A stretch of DNA of 64,000 bases from Elusimicrobiota bacterium. GTDB lineage: Bacteria; Elusimicrobiota; Elusimicrobia; FEN-1173. Position numbers and translations under genes: made by a program. The stretch covers positions 2,418,001 through 2,482,000 of the forward strand of contig JADKHR010000001.1 in assembly GCA_016721625.1 (NCBI GenBank), in the 5' to 3' direction. The stretch's first letter is position 1, and every line of letters begins with the position of its first letter. The notes below the pieces were generated by a model. The model was not told where the DNA came from. It did not search any database and was given only the letters and a program-made list of their open reading frames with translations. Positions 48,469 through 58,218 of this stretch are shown piece after piece.

Positions 48469-50097
48469 GTGAAACTCAAAGTCCCGCCCCTGGTTTGGAT
48501 TTTCCTCCTCCCCATCGTTCTGGGCGCGCCTTTCGTGGGGCGGGCCTATTTCGTCGACGACCACTATCACATGCTGATGGCCATCGGAACCTTGGATCAT
48601 CCTCTCCGGCCCTACGATTTCAAAGCGGACGACGACGGGGTCGATCATGCGGGATGGGAACGCGGCCAGCCGCCCCGCATGGTCAACCCCCCCTTGCACC
48701 ATTACCTTCTGGGCCTGTTCTGGAAGCTGGGCGGGGGGCGGCTGTGGGTGGTGCGGCTTCTCTGTCTTTTACTATCGGGGGGGGCCGCGGTCTTCATTTA
48801 CCGGCTGGCGGCCCGGCTTAATTTCCCCCCCGTTCCGGTGACCGTTCTGTCTGTCCTCACCCCCGCCTTTTGGCTCACGTCCTATGCGCTCATGATCGAT
48901 GCCACCCTCCTCTTCTTTTTCCTGGGGGCGCTTTGGGCCTGGGTGGAGGGTCTCCGTCGGCGTTCGACCGGATGGCTGATCGTGTCGGGGCTTGCCATGG
49001 GGCTCACTCTCCTCACCAAATACACGGGCGCGATGCTTCTTCCGGTCGCCGCTCTTTATTGGTGGACCGATCGCGAGAGCGGCCGCCGTTGGACCCCTTG
49101 GCTGACGTTCCTTTTGCCCCTGGCGATATTCGCCCTCTGGAGCGGGTGGAACGTGGCCACCTACGGCGCCGTCCATCTCACCGAATCGTCTAAAAGGGTG
49201 ATGCAAACCTTCACTTGGGGACACGTCTTGATTTTTCTCACGTTTTTGAGCGGGGTCTTTCTTCTCCCGCTGGTGGGTTGGGTGGAAGTGGGGAATAGGC
49301 GGAAAACGCTTTTGGCTATTTTGGCCGCGCTCCTCCTGGCCTTTTTTCTGGAGGGGCCCCGCGGCGGGTTCAGTCGATTTGAGTCCTTGACCCTGGCCGC
49401 CCTGTCGGTGGGGGGAGCGCTCTTTCTTTGGGCCGTAATCAAGGTTTTGCGCGGGGTGCGGCATCCCTCCGATTTCTTCCTTTTCGGTTGGCTGGCGATC
49501 GGAACCGTTCAGATGGTCTACGTCATGCAATGGGTCGCCGCCCGCTATTACCTGACCCTTCTGGTCCCGGTCGTTTTCCTCAGCTATCGTCTCTGGCAGG
49601 AGCGGTTTTCCTTTTCCCCCGTTCGGTTGACCCGTCGGTGGGGCGGGGCCGCCGTGACGCTCTTTTTGTTCAGCCTGGGCCTCGGCGCGGGAGATTATTT
49701 TCAAGCGGAGACGAGCCGCCTCATCGCCCGGGACGCGACGCGGGACGGGTTGTTGTCGACGGGCCGGCGGGGATTTTTTCTTGGGGATTCCTTCACCTCC
49801 AGCTATTTGAAAACGGTGGGGTGGCGACCGGCTTTCAAGGACACGCACATGGTTCCGGGAGACCTGGTCCTCCAACAAGAAGTGATTATGCCTCCTTGGT
49901 GGTACCGCGCCGAAACCCATCGCCGCCGGCCTTTGGCGGTCTATGAATATACGTCCCGCTGGCCGCTCCGGGTCATGGACAACAAAGGCTCCGCCGGGTT
50001 TTACGCGTCGGCCTGGGGCGCTCTGCCCTTCACGTTCACGCGGGGGCCGCTGGAACGGTATACCCTTTACGAGATCCTCCCGGAGACTCCCCGTTGA
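48469..50097 (+). CDS. Family-39-like membrane glycosyltransferase
   Basis: A 542-residue polytopic protein, GTG start. The first loop carries the acidic motif YFVDDHYHMLMAI, then HHYLLGLFWKLGGG and about 10-12 membrane helices; TKYTG around residue 185 is shared with the paralogue at 13974. The C-terminal ~100 residues are periplasmic. Such enzymes move a sugar from a polyprenyl-phosphate carrier to lipid A, a glycan or protein. A -10-like TATAAT (48457-48462) lies just upstream. Confidence 0.78.
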   Translation: MKLKVPPLVWIFLLPIVLGAPFVGRAYFVDDHYHMLMAIGTLDHPLRPYDFKADDDGVDHAGWERGQPPRMVNPPLHHYLLGLFWKLGGGRLWVVRLLCLLLSGGAAVFIYRLAARLNFPPVPVTVLSVLTPAFWLTSYALMIDATLLFFFLGALWAWVEGLRRRSTGWLIVSGLAMGLTLLTKYTGAMLLPVAALYWWTDRESGRRWTPWLTFLLPLAIFALWSGWNVATYGAVHLTESSKRVMQTFTWGHVLIFLTFLSGVFLLPLVGWVEVGNRRKTLLAILAALLLAFFLEGPRGGFSRFESLTLAALSVGGALFLWAVIKVLRGVRHPSDFFLFGWLAIGTVQMVYVMQWVAARYYLTLLVPVVFLSYRLWQERFSFSPVRLTRRWGGAAVTLFLFSLGLGAGDYFQAETSRLIARDATRDGLLSTGRRGFFLGDSFTSSYLKTVGWRPAFKDTHMVPGDLVLQQEVIMPPWWYRAETHRRRPLAVYEYTSRWPLRVMDNKGSAGFYASAWGALPFTFTRGPLERYTLYEILPETPR

Positions 50098-50120
50098 GCC
50101 CCTCCGTCGAATCTTGTATC

Positions 50121-51104
50121 ATGGGTTCTATGCCCGTCCTTTCGGCTGGTGATTTGACCATCCTGATCGCTGACGATGACCGTTACGCCCAGAAGGCTCT
50201 GGAAACGTTGTTGAGCGTCGAGGGGTTTCGGGTGATCACCGCTCAGGACGGTCAGGAAGCGCTCGAGCGGATTCAGGAATCCGCCCCCGATCTTTGCATC
50301 ATCGATTTCGACATGCCCCGCTTGAACGGTCTTGAAACTTGCCGACGAATTAAGAACCAGCACGAAACCCGCCTCCTGCCCGTCATCATGGTGACCGGTC
50401 TTCTCCCCGAGAACGAGAAGGTTCGCGCCCTCGAAGCCGGGTGCGACGATTTTCTTCCCAAACCCTACGAGCAGGACGCGCTTTTGACACGGGTCCGGTC
50501 CTTGTTGAGAATCAAAACCTTGACCGATGAACTGGAGGACGCCGAAGCGATCCTGATGACTCTCGTCCGCACCATCGAGGCCAAGGACCGCTATACCCTG
50601 GGCCACGCCGACCGGGTGGGCCGCTACGCCGTCATGCTGGGCCGGGCTTTGGGGTGCAACGCCTTTGAGTTGGAAACGCTCCGGAAGGGCGGCATGCTTC
50701 ACGACATCGGCAAGCTCGGAATCCCGGACGCGATTCTCCAAAAGGCCGGACCGCTGGACGACGCGGAATGGGAAATCATGCGCAAACACGCGGTGGTCGG
50801 CGGTGAGATCTGCCAGCGGTTGAAAAGTTTGGAAGGGATCCTTCCCATCATCCGCCACCACCACGAGTGTTTGGACGGGACCGGGTATCCCAGCGGGTTC
50901 AAGGCCGCTCAAATTCCCAAGTTGGTTCGCATCGTGAACGTGGTGGACATCTACGACGCCCTCACCTCGCGCCGGAGCTACAAAGAGGCCTATTCCATCG
51001 ACAAAACCTTCCAGACCTTGTGGGAAGAAGTGGAGCGTGGCTGGTGGGACGGAGACATCGTACAGGTTTGGGAAGAGATCGTGAGACGGGAGGGCGCGGG
51101 ATAG
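50121..51104 (+). CDS. Response regulator with HD-GYP domain
   Basis: A 327-residue protein: receiver domain (residues ~8-125; phosphoacceptor Asp in LCIIDFDMPRLNG, Lys in FLPKPYEQDA) followed by HD-GYP (residues ~140-327; GHADRVGRYAVML, MLHDIGKLGIPDAIL, KHAVVGGEIC, RHHHECLDGTGYP). All metal-binding residues of the phosphodiesterase are present, so it probably hydrolyses cyclic di-GMP after phosphorylation by a kinase elsewhere. Start options are ATG 50121 or 50130; a TTG at 50094 overlapping the upstream gene is less likely. Confidence 0.9.
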   Translation: MGSMPVLSAGDLTILIADDDRYAQKALETLLSVEGFRVITAQDGQEALERIQESAPDLCIIDFDMPRLNGLETCRRIKNQHETRLLPVIMVTGLLPENEKVRALEAGCDDFLPKPYEQDALLTRVRSLLRIKTLTDELEDAEAILMTLVRTIEAKDRYTLGHADRVGRYAVMLGRALGCNAFELETLRKGGMLHDIGKLGIPDAILQKAGPLDDAEWEIMRKHAVVGGEICQRLKSLEGILPIIRHHHECLDGTGYPSGFKAAQIPKLVRIVNVVDIYDALTSRRSYKEAYSIDKTFQTLWEEVERGWWDGDIVQVWEEIVRREGAG

Positions 51105-51120
51105 CCAATCTCCCGCCTCT

Positions 51121-51948
51121 GTGAACGCTCGACGCCGTACGGCGCTTCCCTTCGCGGTCGCGCTCTTCCACAACCCGCAAATTCCCGCCGCACGGAAAGC
51201 GAAGCAAATGCTTCGACGCTGGCTGTCCTCCCTGGGCGTTCGGGTTCTTGGATCGGGCCAGGTCTCGCGGGCGGGGGCGGTGGTTTCGTTGGGGGGGGAC
51301 GGCACGCTGTTGGCGGCCGCTCGGCGCGCCGCTCCGCTGGGCGTTCCGGTGTTGGGGGTCAACCTCGGTCGGCTCGGTTTTCTCACCGCGACGGATGTGC
51401 ATCGGGTGCGCCCCGTTCTGAAAAAACTTTTGGCCGGGCGTTTGACGATCACGAACCGGATGATGTTGGAGGTCGTTCCTCCCCGGGGCCCGGGCCGGGC
51501 CGTGGTCAACGATTGCGTGATTCAAGGGGCCGCTCCCGGCCGGGTGGTACGCCTTTCCGTGAGCGTGAACGAGGAGCCCCTCGGGACCTACGTCGGGGAC
51601 GGGTTGATCGTGGCCACGCCCACGGGGTCCACCGCTTATTCCTTGGCGGCCGGGGGACCGATCGCTTGCCCGGAAATGGATTTGATTTTGCTCACGCCGA
51701 TTTGCCCGCACAGCCTGAGCCAGCGGCCTGTCTTGATTCCTCCGGAAAGCGTGGTGGAGGTGCGGCTGGAACCGCGCCATCCCGGGGAAAAAATAGTCGT
51801 TTCGCTGGACGGAAGGGAGCCCTTCACGCTGGGGCGCGGGGAACGGGTTCTGGTCCGCCGCCATCGGGAGAGGCTTCAGATTCTTTCCGAGCGGGACCAC
51901 GCCTTTTTCGGGGTCTTGCGGGAAAAATTTTTGTGGGGAGAGCGCTGA
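51121..51948 (+). CDS. nadK: NAD kinase
   Basis: A 275-residue NadK, GTG start. GGDGTLLAAAR is the family's nucleotide motif, GVNLGRLGFLT the second, and LIVATPTGSTAYSLAAGGPI and PICPHSLSQRP the third and fourth. It makes NADP from NAD. One-base overlap region with recN start. Confidence 0.95.
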   Translation: MNARRRTALPFAVALFHNPQIPAARKAKQMLRRWLSSLGVRVLGSGQVSRAGAVVSLGGDGTLLAAARRAAPLGVPVLGVNLGRLGFLTATDVHRVRPVLKKLLAGRLTITNRMMLEVVPPRGPGRAVVNDCVIQGAAPGRVVRLSVSVNEEPLGTYVGDGLIVATPTGSTAYSLAAGGPIACPEMDLILLTPICPHSLSQRPVLIPPESVVEVRLEPRHPGEKIVVSLDGREPFTLGRGERVLVRRHRERLQILSERDHAFFGVLREKFLWGER

Positions 51949-53633
51949 TGCTCGTGGAAGTGGCCGTAAAAAATTTCGCACTGTTGGAAGATCTCCGGCT
52001 CGAGCTCGGACCAGGGCTGGTGGCTCTCACGGGCGAGACGGGCGCGGGCAAAAGCCTTCTCTTGGACGCCCTGGGCCTGGCTCTGGGGCGGCGGGCGGAG
52101 ACGGCCCAAATTCGCCGGGGGGCGGAGCGGCTGTCGGTTTCCGCGCGCTTTCAGGGTCTCGGGCGGCGGCTAAAAACGCTTTTAAAAGAAATCGGTCTGG
52201 GCGAAGAGAAGGACGAGGAATTGGTTCTTCGCCGCGAAGTCGACGCCGCGGGGAAGTCCCGGGCCTTCGCCAACGACCATCCGGTCAATTTGGCGACCTT
52301 GGGTCGGCTTGGCGAACTTCTGGTTTCGGCCCACGGCCAAAGCGATCAGCAATTGCTTTTGAAACCCGCGGAACAGCGGGATCTCCTGGACTCTTTTGGG
52401 GGCCTGGAAGAGGTTCGCCGGTCGGTGGAACGGTCCCACGCCGGTTGGCGGGAGTGCGCGGCCGAACGGGACGCCCTGACGCTTTCCGAGCAGGAGCGGG
52501 CCCAACGATTGGACCTATATCGCTTTCAGAAGCGAGAGTTGGAGGCCGCCAACGTTCGCCCGGAAGAGGAGGCGGAGTTGGAAACGCTCCTCCCCCAGCT
52601 GAAGAACGCCGACCGGCTCAAATCTTTGGCCCAGGAGGCCCACGGCTTTCTTCACGCGCAAGAGTCCTCGGCCACGGACCTTGCGCGGCGCGTGCAACGG
52701 GAGGTGGAATCTTTGAAAGCCCTCGGGGCGCCTCTCGCCGAGGTATCGGACCTGCTGGACACCGCCGTGGTTAACATGGAGGAGGCGGCCCAACAGTTGG
52801 AAGGTTTTTTCGTCGGGATCGACGCGGATCCCGCCCGGTTGGAAGAGGTCCTTTCGAGGTTAGATTTGTTGGGGAAACTGAAACGAAAATACGGGCCGAC
52901 ACTGGCGGACGTCGCCGCCTACCGGGCCCGGGTGTCCGAGGAGTTGGATCGGTTGGACCATCTGGAAGGAAAAAGCGCGGACATCGCCCGTCGATTGGCG
53001 GAGGCGGAGGCGGAACTGGCGCGGCAGTCGGCCGTCCTGTCGGAAGGTCGTCGGAAAGCGGCGAAAAGATTGACGACGGCCGTGCAGAAGGATTTCAAGG
53101 AGGTCGGGCTTCCCCACGCGGCGTTCGTCGTGGACGTTCAGAGCGAGGAGGGCCGGTTCACCTCCACCGGGGCGGACCAGGTTCAGTTTTTTTTCGCCGC
53201 CAACCCGGGGGAAGGGCAAGCGCCGCTGGCCGAGACGGCGAGCGGCGGAGAACTGTCCCGGGTTATGCTCGCCATTGAAAGCGTGTTCGCCCGGGCGGAC
53301 AACGTTCCCGTGCTCATTTTTGATGAGATCGACGCGGGCGTCGGGGGAAGTTTGGGGGGCGTGCTGGGGAAGAAATTAGCCGCTTTGGGCCGGGGGCGCC
53401 AGGTGCTTTGCGTCACCCATTTGGCCACGATCGCCGCCTGCGCGGACGCCCATTGGACCGTGGAAAAAGAAATCAAGGGCGACCGAACCCGCGCAAATCT
53501 GCGCCGGCTTACCGAAGCGGAACGGCCGGCCGAGATCGCCCGGCTCTTCGGCTCCGCTCCCGGGGCGGACACGAGCCTCGGTCTTCGGCACGCCAAAGAC
53601 CTCCTGGCCACGTCCAGGTACGAATCGATTTGA
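51948..53633 (+). CDS. recN: DNA repair protein RecN
   Basis: A 561-residue SMC-like ATPase. Walker A ALTGETGAGKSLLLDALGLALGRR, long coiled-coil arms (residues ~150-400), signature SGGELSRVMLAIESV and Walker B VLIFDEIDAGVGG. It acts in double-strand break repair. The nadK-recN pair is a common arrangement. ATG 51948. Confidence 0.95.
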   Translation: MLVEVAVKNFALLEDLRLELGPGLVALTGETGAGKSLLLDALGLALGRRAETAQIRRGAERLSVSARFQGLGRRLKTLLKEIGLGEEKDEELVLRREVDAAGKSRAFANDHPVNLATLGRLGELLVSAHGQSDQQLLLKPAEQRDLLDSFGGLEEVRRSVERSHAGWRECAAERDALTLSEQERAQRLDLYRFQKRELEAANVRPEEEAELETLLPQLKNADRLKSLAQEAHGFLHAQESSATDLARRVQREVESLKALGAPLAEVSDLLDTAVVNMEEAAQQLEGFFVGIDADPARLEEVLSRLDLLGKLKRKYGPTLADVAAYRARVSEELDRLDHLEGKSADIARRLAEAEAELARQSAVLSEGRRKAAKRLTTAVQKDFKEVGLPHAAFVVDVQSEEGRFTSTGADQVQFFFAANPGEGQAPLAETASGGELSRVMLAIESVFARADNVPVLIFDEIDAGVGGSLGGVLGKKLAALGRGRQVLCVTHLATIAACADAHWTVEKEIKGDRTRANLRRLTEAERPAEIARLFGSAPGADTSLGLRHAKDLLATSRYESI

Positions 53634-53643
53634 CGGAGGATGT

Positions 53644-56600
53644 ATGGATAAACGATTTCTGAAAGAAGATGGCATGGCGCCCTTCACGGGCAACGAATTG
53701 ATTTTGAAAGGCGCCCTGGAGGGCGGGGCCGCGCTCATCACCGGTTACCCGGGGTCTCCCGTATCCGAGGTTTTTGACGCGGTCACGCGGGTCTCGGACC
53801 TTCTGGTGGAGAAGGGCATCGTGGCCCAGATGGCCAACAACGAGGGGCTGGCGGCCGCTCGGTTGAACGGGGCCCGCCTGGCCGATTTGCGCGGGGTGGC
53901 CATCATGAAATCCGTCGGCATGCACGTGGCCGCCGACGCGCTGGCCATCGGCAATCTCTCCGAGCCGCAAAAACCGGGCGGCGGAGCGGTCGTCATCGTG
54001 GGCGACGATCCCTGGAACGAAACCACCCAGATCAATTCCGATTCGCGGTTTTTGAGCCTGCACCTTCACATGCCGGTGATGGAACCCGCCACTTTCCAAG
54101 AATTGAAGGACTGGATCAAGGACGCTTTTGAATTGTCGGGCGCGGCGGACCTCTACTTGACCTACGTGGTTACCACCAACCAGGCGGACGGCGGCGGATC
54201 GGTTCGGTGCCGTCCCAACCTGTACCCCGCGCTGAACCACCATCAACGGACGACCCTCTCCTCCGCGCAAATGCCGGTGGAGCGGATGGTCATGATTCCG
54301 CCCCACACGTCGCTCCGGGAAGCGACCCTGCCCGCGCGTTTCGACCGTTTTTTGAAGGGCGTGAGGGACCGGGGGCTGAACCGAGTCGAGGGGCCCGCCG
54401 GCCGCGCCCCGTTGGGGTTCACGGCCTCGGGACTGTCTTACTGTTATCTGGTCCAAGCCCTTCGGGACCTGGGGTTGGAAGGTCGGTTCCCGGTTCTGAA
54501 ATGGGGTGTCACCTATCCGTTGGACGAACCCCTCCTCACCGCGTTCGCCGCGCGGGTCGATCATCTCCTCGTCGTGGAGGAAAAGCGCGAATTTTTGGAG
54601 ACGCAGATCATTCGCGCCCTCCAACGCGCCCACCAGGAGGGCCGCCTCGCTCGCTCCCCGGCCATCTGGGGCAAGAAATTTCCAGACGACAAGGACGGTC
54701 TGCCTTCTTTCCGAGGTCTGAACTCCTCCATGCTCGTGGAAAGGTTGGCTCCCGTCATCGAGACCCTGGCGCCGGAGGTTTATGGACCTTCCCGGAAAAT
54801 CAGCGCGGGGGCCGTGGACCGGGTGCGGGCCGCCGGGGAGCGAAAGATCTCCATCCCCGTCCGCACGCCCACCTTTTGCCCCGGTTGTCCCCACCGGGAT
54901 TCCTCCACCGTCACCAAGGCCTTGAAGAAGGATTTTCTGGACCCCGCCTTTATGCGGTCCCGTCACAAAAGCGAACCCATGGACGTTATTTTCCACGGGG
55001 AGTCGGGTTGCCATTCCATGCTTCAGTTCGAGCCCAACATCGGGCTCATGCAAGATTATTCCGGCATGGGATTGGGCGGCGGGACGGGCTCCGGCATCGC
55101 GCCGTTCATCAAAAACAAGCAGGTGGTGTTCCTGGGCGACTCCACTTTTTTCCATTCGGGCATGGTCGCGGTGTCGGACTCGATCAAGAACCATCAAGAC
55201 ATCACCTACATCATCCTCGAGAATAAAACCACGGCCATGACGGGCCATCAGCCCACCCCCGGAACGGGCGAGGACGTCATGGACCAAAAGACCTTCGCCC
55301 AGGACATCGAACAGCTGGTCCGAGGCATGGCGCGGGACGCCGTTCCCCTCTATCGCGTCAATCCGGCCTACCGGGAATCCTACCGGGCTCTGCTGGAAGA
55401 GGTGATCTTAAAAGACGGCGTCAAGGTGGTCATCGCCGATAAGGAATGCGGCATCACCTACCAACGTCGCGTCCGTCGCGAGAAAAAACGGGTGCTCCGC
55501 GAGCAGGGGTATCTCCCGGAGGAACGTTTCATCAACATCACGCCGGAGGTTTGCGAATTTTGCTTGGAATGCACCAACGCCACCGGTTGTCCCGGGCTGG
55601 CGATCGAAGAGACCTTGCATGGGCCTAAAATCATCACGGACAAATCCCTCTGCGTGGCCGACGGCGCTTGCGTGAAAGGCAAAGTGTGTCCGTCCTTTGA
55701 GGAAGTGATCGTGCGGCGGGAGCGCCCCGCCGGGGCCCTCCCGGGCGAATCGGCGACTCCGCTTCCGTCCCGACCGTCTCACCGGGTGGAAGACACGTGG
55801 TTCTGCTATACCGCCGGCGTGGGCGGCATGGGGTCCGGGGTGACCACGGGAATTTTGGTTCAGGCCGGGCTGATGGAGGGCTACCACGTCCTTTTCGCCG
55901 ACAAAAAGGGGCTCGCCATCCGGAACGGCGGCGTTTACGGCCACGTGATCTATTCGAAGACCGAAAAAACATTCGCCCCGCTTGTTCCTTACGGGCGGGC
56001 CGACCTCTTGATCGGGATCGATATGTTGGAGGCGGTGCGGGGGCTGGACCCCAAGGTCAATCTGCGGGTCGCTTCGCCGGATCGGACCGCCGCCGTGGTC
56101 AACACCCACAAGATGCCCACGGTTAAAACGCTTCTCGGGAAAGACGATTTCTCCGTTCTGGGTCTGGAGACGTTCCTGAAGGCCGCGACCCGGGACTATC
56201 TGGGTCTGGATTTTTCCGCCATTTCGGAAACGTATTTCGGGAACCGTCTCTACGCCAACGTGCTTCTCTTGGGGGCCGCCCATGAACGGGGCCACCTCCC
56301 CGTGTCGGTGGAAAATCTGCGGAAGGCGATCGGTGTGATGGTCCCCTCCCAAGACCGGGACGAGAACCTGCGCGCTTTTGAGCTGGGCCGCCAAGCCGCC
56401 GCCCGGCCCGAGATGTTCGAGAGCTTTGCGCCCCATCTGCCAGGGTTCGCGGAGGTCCTGGAGGACCGCGCCGGTCTTCTCCAAAGGGCCCATCCCATCG
56501 TGGGTTCCCGTTGGTCCCGCGACTACCGTCGCCTGATGGAGGAGGCCCTGCGTTGGATGGATCTGCCGGAGGCCGCACGGGCGCGGCTGGCGCAATATGT

Positions 56601-57219
56601 GTACGACCTCATTCAGTGGGGGGGGCCGGCCTACGCGAGCCGTTACGTGACCCGCCTGTGGGGCGTCTACCGCAAAGATCAAAAGGAACGCGGGTGGCAG
56701 GCCACTCTTGCGGTGTTGGACAACCTCCATCGGGTCATGGCCATCAAAGACGAAGTGTATGTCGCCCATTTGTTGACCGGCGAGGAAAAACACCGGCGGG
56801 ACCGGGCCCGCTACAACGTGAATGAAGAACGCGGCGACCGACTGGAATACGTTCACTTGAACCGGCCCAACTTCACGGTGATGGGCCGGAACATCCAGTT
56901 CGATTGGCGCTCTCGTCAATGGCAACTTCGCCTCATGAAACACCTGCGTTTCCTCCGACGGTTGATGCCGGGGTGGCACGCGGCGGAACGTTCGTTTCTC
57001 ACCTGGTACGAGTTCCTGGTGGATGAATTCAATCTTTTTGCCGACGATGAAACGTACCGTCTCTACACGGAACTGTTGTGTTTGCCCGCGGAGGTCCGTG
57101 GTTACCGGGAAATCCGCGCTCCCAAAATGGACGCCGCCCGCCAGCGCGCCCAGGCCCTTCTCGCGCGAATCCGAGAAAGGAACGCCTCCCTCTCCCCGCT
57201 GGCGGTTCCCCGGCCGTAG
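53644..57219 (+). CDS. Fused indolepyruvate:ferredoxin oxidoreductase
   Basis: A 1191-residue fusion. Residues ~15-400 resemble the alpha-subunit front half (ITGYPGSPVSEVFD; NNEGLAAARLNGARLAD). TPP-binding follows with FCPGCPHRDSS (~412) and FLGDSTFFHSGM (~497). A cluster region has CEFCLECTNATGCPGL and CVADGACVKGKVCPS (~637-680, two 4Fe-4S-like sets). The gamma-type domain starts at GVGGMGSGVTTGILVQAG (~725). The last ~270 residues match the extra C-terminal domain found in single-chain enzymes of this type. It oxidises indolepyruvate and related aryl-pyruvates with ferredoxin, or runs in reverse. Confidence 0.88.
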   Translation: MDKRFLKEDGMAPFTGNELILKGALEGGAALITGYPGSPVSEVFDAVTRVSDLLVEKGIVAQMANNEGLAAARLNGARLADLRGVAIMKSVGMHVAADALAIGNLSEPQKPGGGAVVIVGDDPWNETTQINSDSRFLSLHLHMPVMEPATFQELKDWIKDAFELSGAADLYLTYVVTTNQADGGGSVRCRPNLYPALNHHQRTTLSSAQMPVERMVMIPPHTSLREATLPARFDRFLKGVRDRGLNRVEGPAGRAPLGFTASGLSYCYLVQALRDLGLEGRFPVLKWGVTYPLDEPLLTAFAARVDHLLVVEEKREFLETQIIRALQRAHQEGRLARSPAIWGKKFPDDKDGLPSFRGLNSSMLVERLAPVIETLAPEVYGPSRKISAGAVDRVRAAGERKISIPVRTPTFCPGCPHRDSSTVTKALKKDFLDPAFMRSRHKSEPMDVIFHGESGCHSMLQFEPNIGLMQDYSGMGLGGGTGSGIAPFIKNKQVVFLGDSTFFHSGMVAVSDSIKNHQDITYIILENKTTAMTGHQPTPGTGEDVMDQKTFAQDIEQLVRGMARDAVPLYRVNPAYRESYRALLEEVILKDGVKVVIADKECGITYQRRVRREKKRVLREQGYLPEERFINITPEVCEFCLECTNATGCPGLAIEETLHGPKIITDKSLCVADGACVKGKVCPSFEEVIVRRERPAGALPGESATPLPSRPSHRVEDTWFCYTAGVGGMGSGVTTGILVQAGLMEGYHVLFADKKGLAIRNGGVYGHVIYSKTEKTFAPLVPYGRADLLIGIDMLEAVRGLDPKVNLRVASPDRTAAVVNTHKMPTVKTLLGKDDFSVLGLETFLKAATRDYLGLDFSAISETYFGNRLYANVLLLGAAHERGHLPVSVENLRKAIGVMVPSQDRDENLRAFELGRQAAARPEMFESFAPHLPGFAEVLEDRAGLLQRAHPIVGSRWSRDYRRLMEEALRWMDLPEAARARLAQYVYDLIQWGGPAYASRYVTRLWGVYRKDQKERGWQATLAVLDNLHRVMAIKDEVYVAHLLTGEEKHRRDRARYNVNEERGDRLEYVHLNRPNFTVMGRNIQFDWRSRQWQLRLMKHLRFLRRLMPGWHAAERSFLTWYEFLVDEFNLFADDETYRLYTELLCLPAEVRGYREIRAPKMDAARQRAQALLARIRERNASLSPLAVPRP

Positions 57220-57278
57220 TCCTTCGCCGGTTCCTCTTTGGCCTTTTAAACAATACCGCCTCCACCTGCCGAGGTCCC

Positions 57279-58217
57279 ATGCACATTCCAGACGGTTTTA
57301 TTGACGCGAAAACCATCGTTCTCACTTCGGTTCTGGCGGTGGCTGGAGTGGAGGGGCCCTGGTTCGCCTCCAACGGAACCTTCCCCAACGAAAATGCCCC
57401 TCCTGGGTCTTTCGGCGGCGTTCCTCTTCGCCGCCCAGATGCTTAATTCTTCGTGGCGGGAGGGACGTCGGGCCATTTGATCGGGGGGGCCTTGGCGGCG
57501 GTGTTGCTGGGGCCGAGCGCGGCCGTGATCGTCTTGTGTTCGGTGTTGGTCCTCCAATGTTTCCTTTTTGCGGACGGGGGAATCACGGCCCTGGGGGCCA
57601 ACCTATTTAACATGGCGATTGTTTCCGTCGTCATGGCCGGGGTCGTTTACCGTCTCGTGGGGCGGGCGTTCCGAGGGACTTTTCGGGGGCGACTGGCCGC
57701 CACGGCCTTTGCGGCCTGGGTGTCCACCGTGGCCGCTTCCGTGGCGTGCGCGGGTGAACTGGCTTTTTCAAAAACGGTTCCCTGGCGGGTTGTTTTTCCG
57801 GCCATGGTCGGCGTCCACACGCTCATCGGCCTAGGGGAAGCCTTGATCACGACGTTGATCGTGGCGGCGGTGGTGCGGCTCCGGCCGGAACTGTGGACGG
57901 ATGTCCCGGAATCGTCCTCGTGGGCCGCCGCCACGGACCTGGTCGTCGGTGGCCTGTTGACAGCCCTGGGGCTGGCGATTTTCGTGGCCCCCTTTGCCTG
58001 TGGTTGGCCGGACGGGCTTGAGAAAGTCGCTGATGCCTTTGGTTTTGACCGGGCCGCCGTCTCGGGGTGGATCCCGGCGCCCTGGCCGGACTACACGGTT
58101 CCGGGTGTTCCATCGGTTGTTTTATCCACCGCCTTCGCCGGTGTTCTGGGAACCCTGGCGGCTTTCGGGTTGGCCTATGGACTGGCGCGTTTCTTGACGC
58201 CGTTGGAGAAAAAATAA
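57279..58217 (+). pseudogene. cbiM: CbiM-type cobalt/nickel transporter with PDGLE domain, interrupted by three one-base losses
   Basis: Starts MHIPDGFIDAKT, exact for CbiM/NikM whose N-terminus binds the metal. The written frame then hits a stop at 57444. Adding one base near the GGGG at 57353-57356, one in AAAA at 57391-57394 and one near 57446-57452 restores ALVRLQRNLPQRK, MPLLGLSAAFLFAAQMLN and VAGGTSGHLIGGALAAVLLGP in one protein of 313 residues. The three losses cancel, so the remaining 3' part is already in the first frame. The C-terminal ~75 residues contain WPDGLEKVA and PDYTVPGV, a PDGLE domain that replaces separate CbiN. Inactive as written, or a read-error artefact. Confidence 0.85.
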
Positions 58218-58218
58218 A

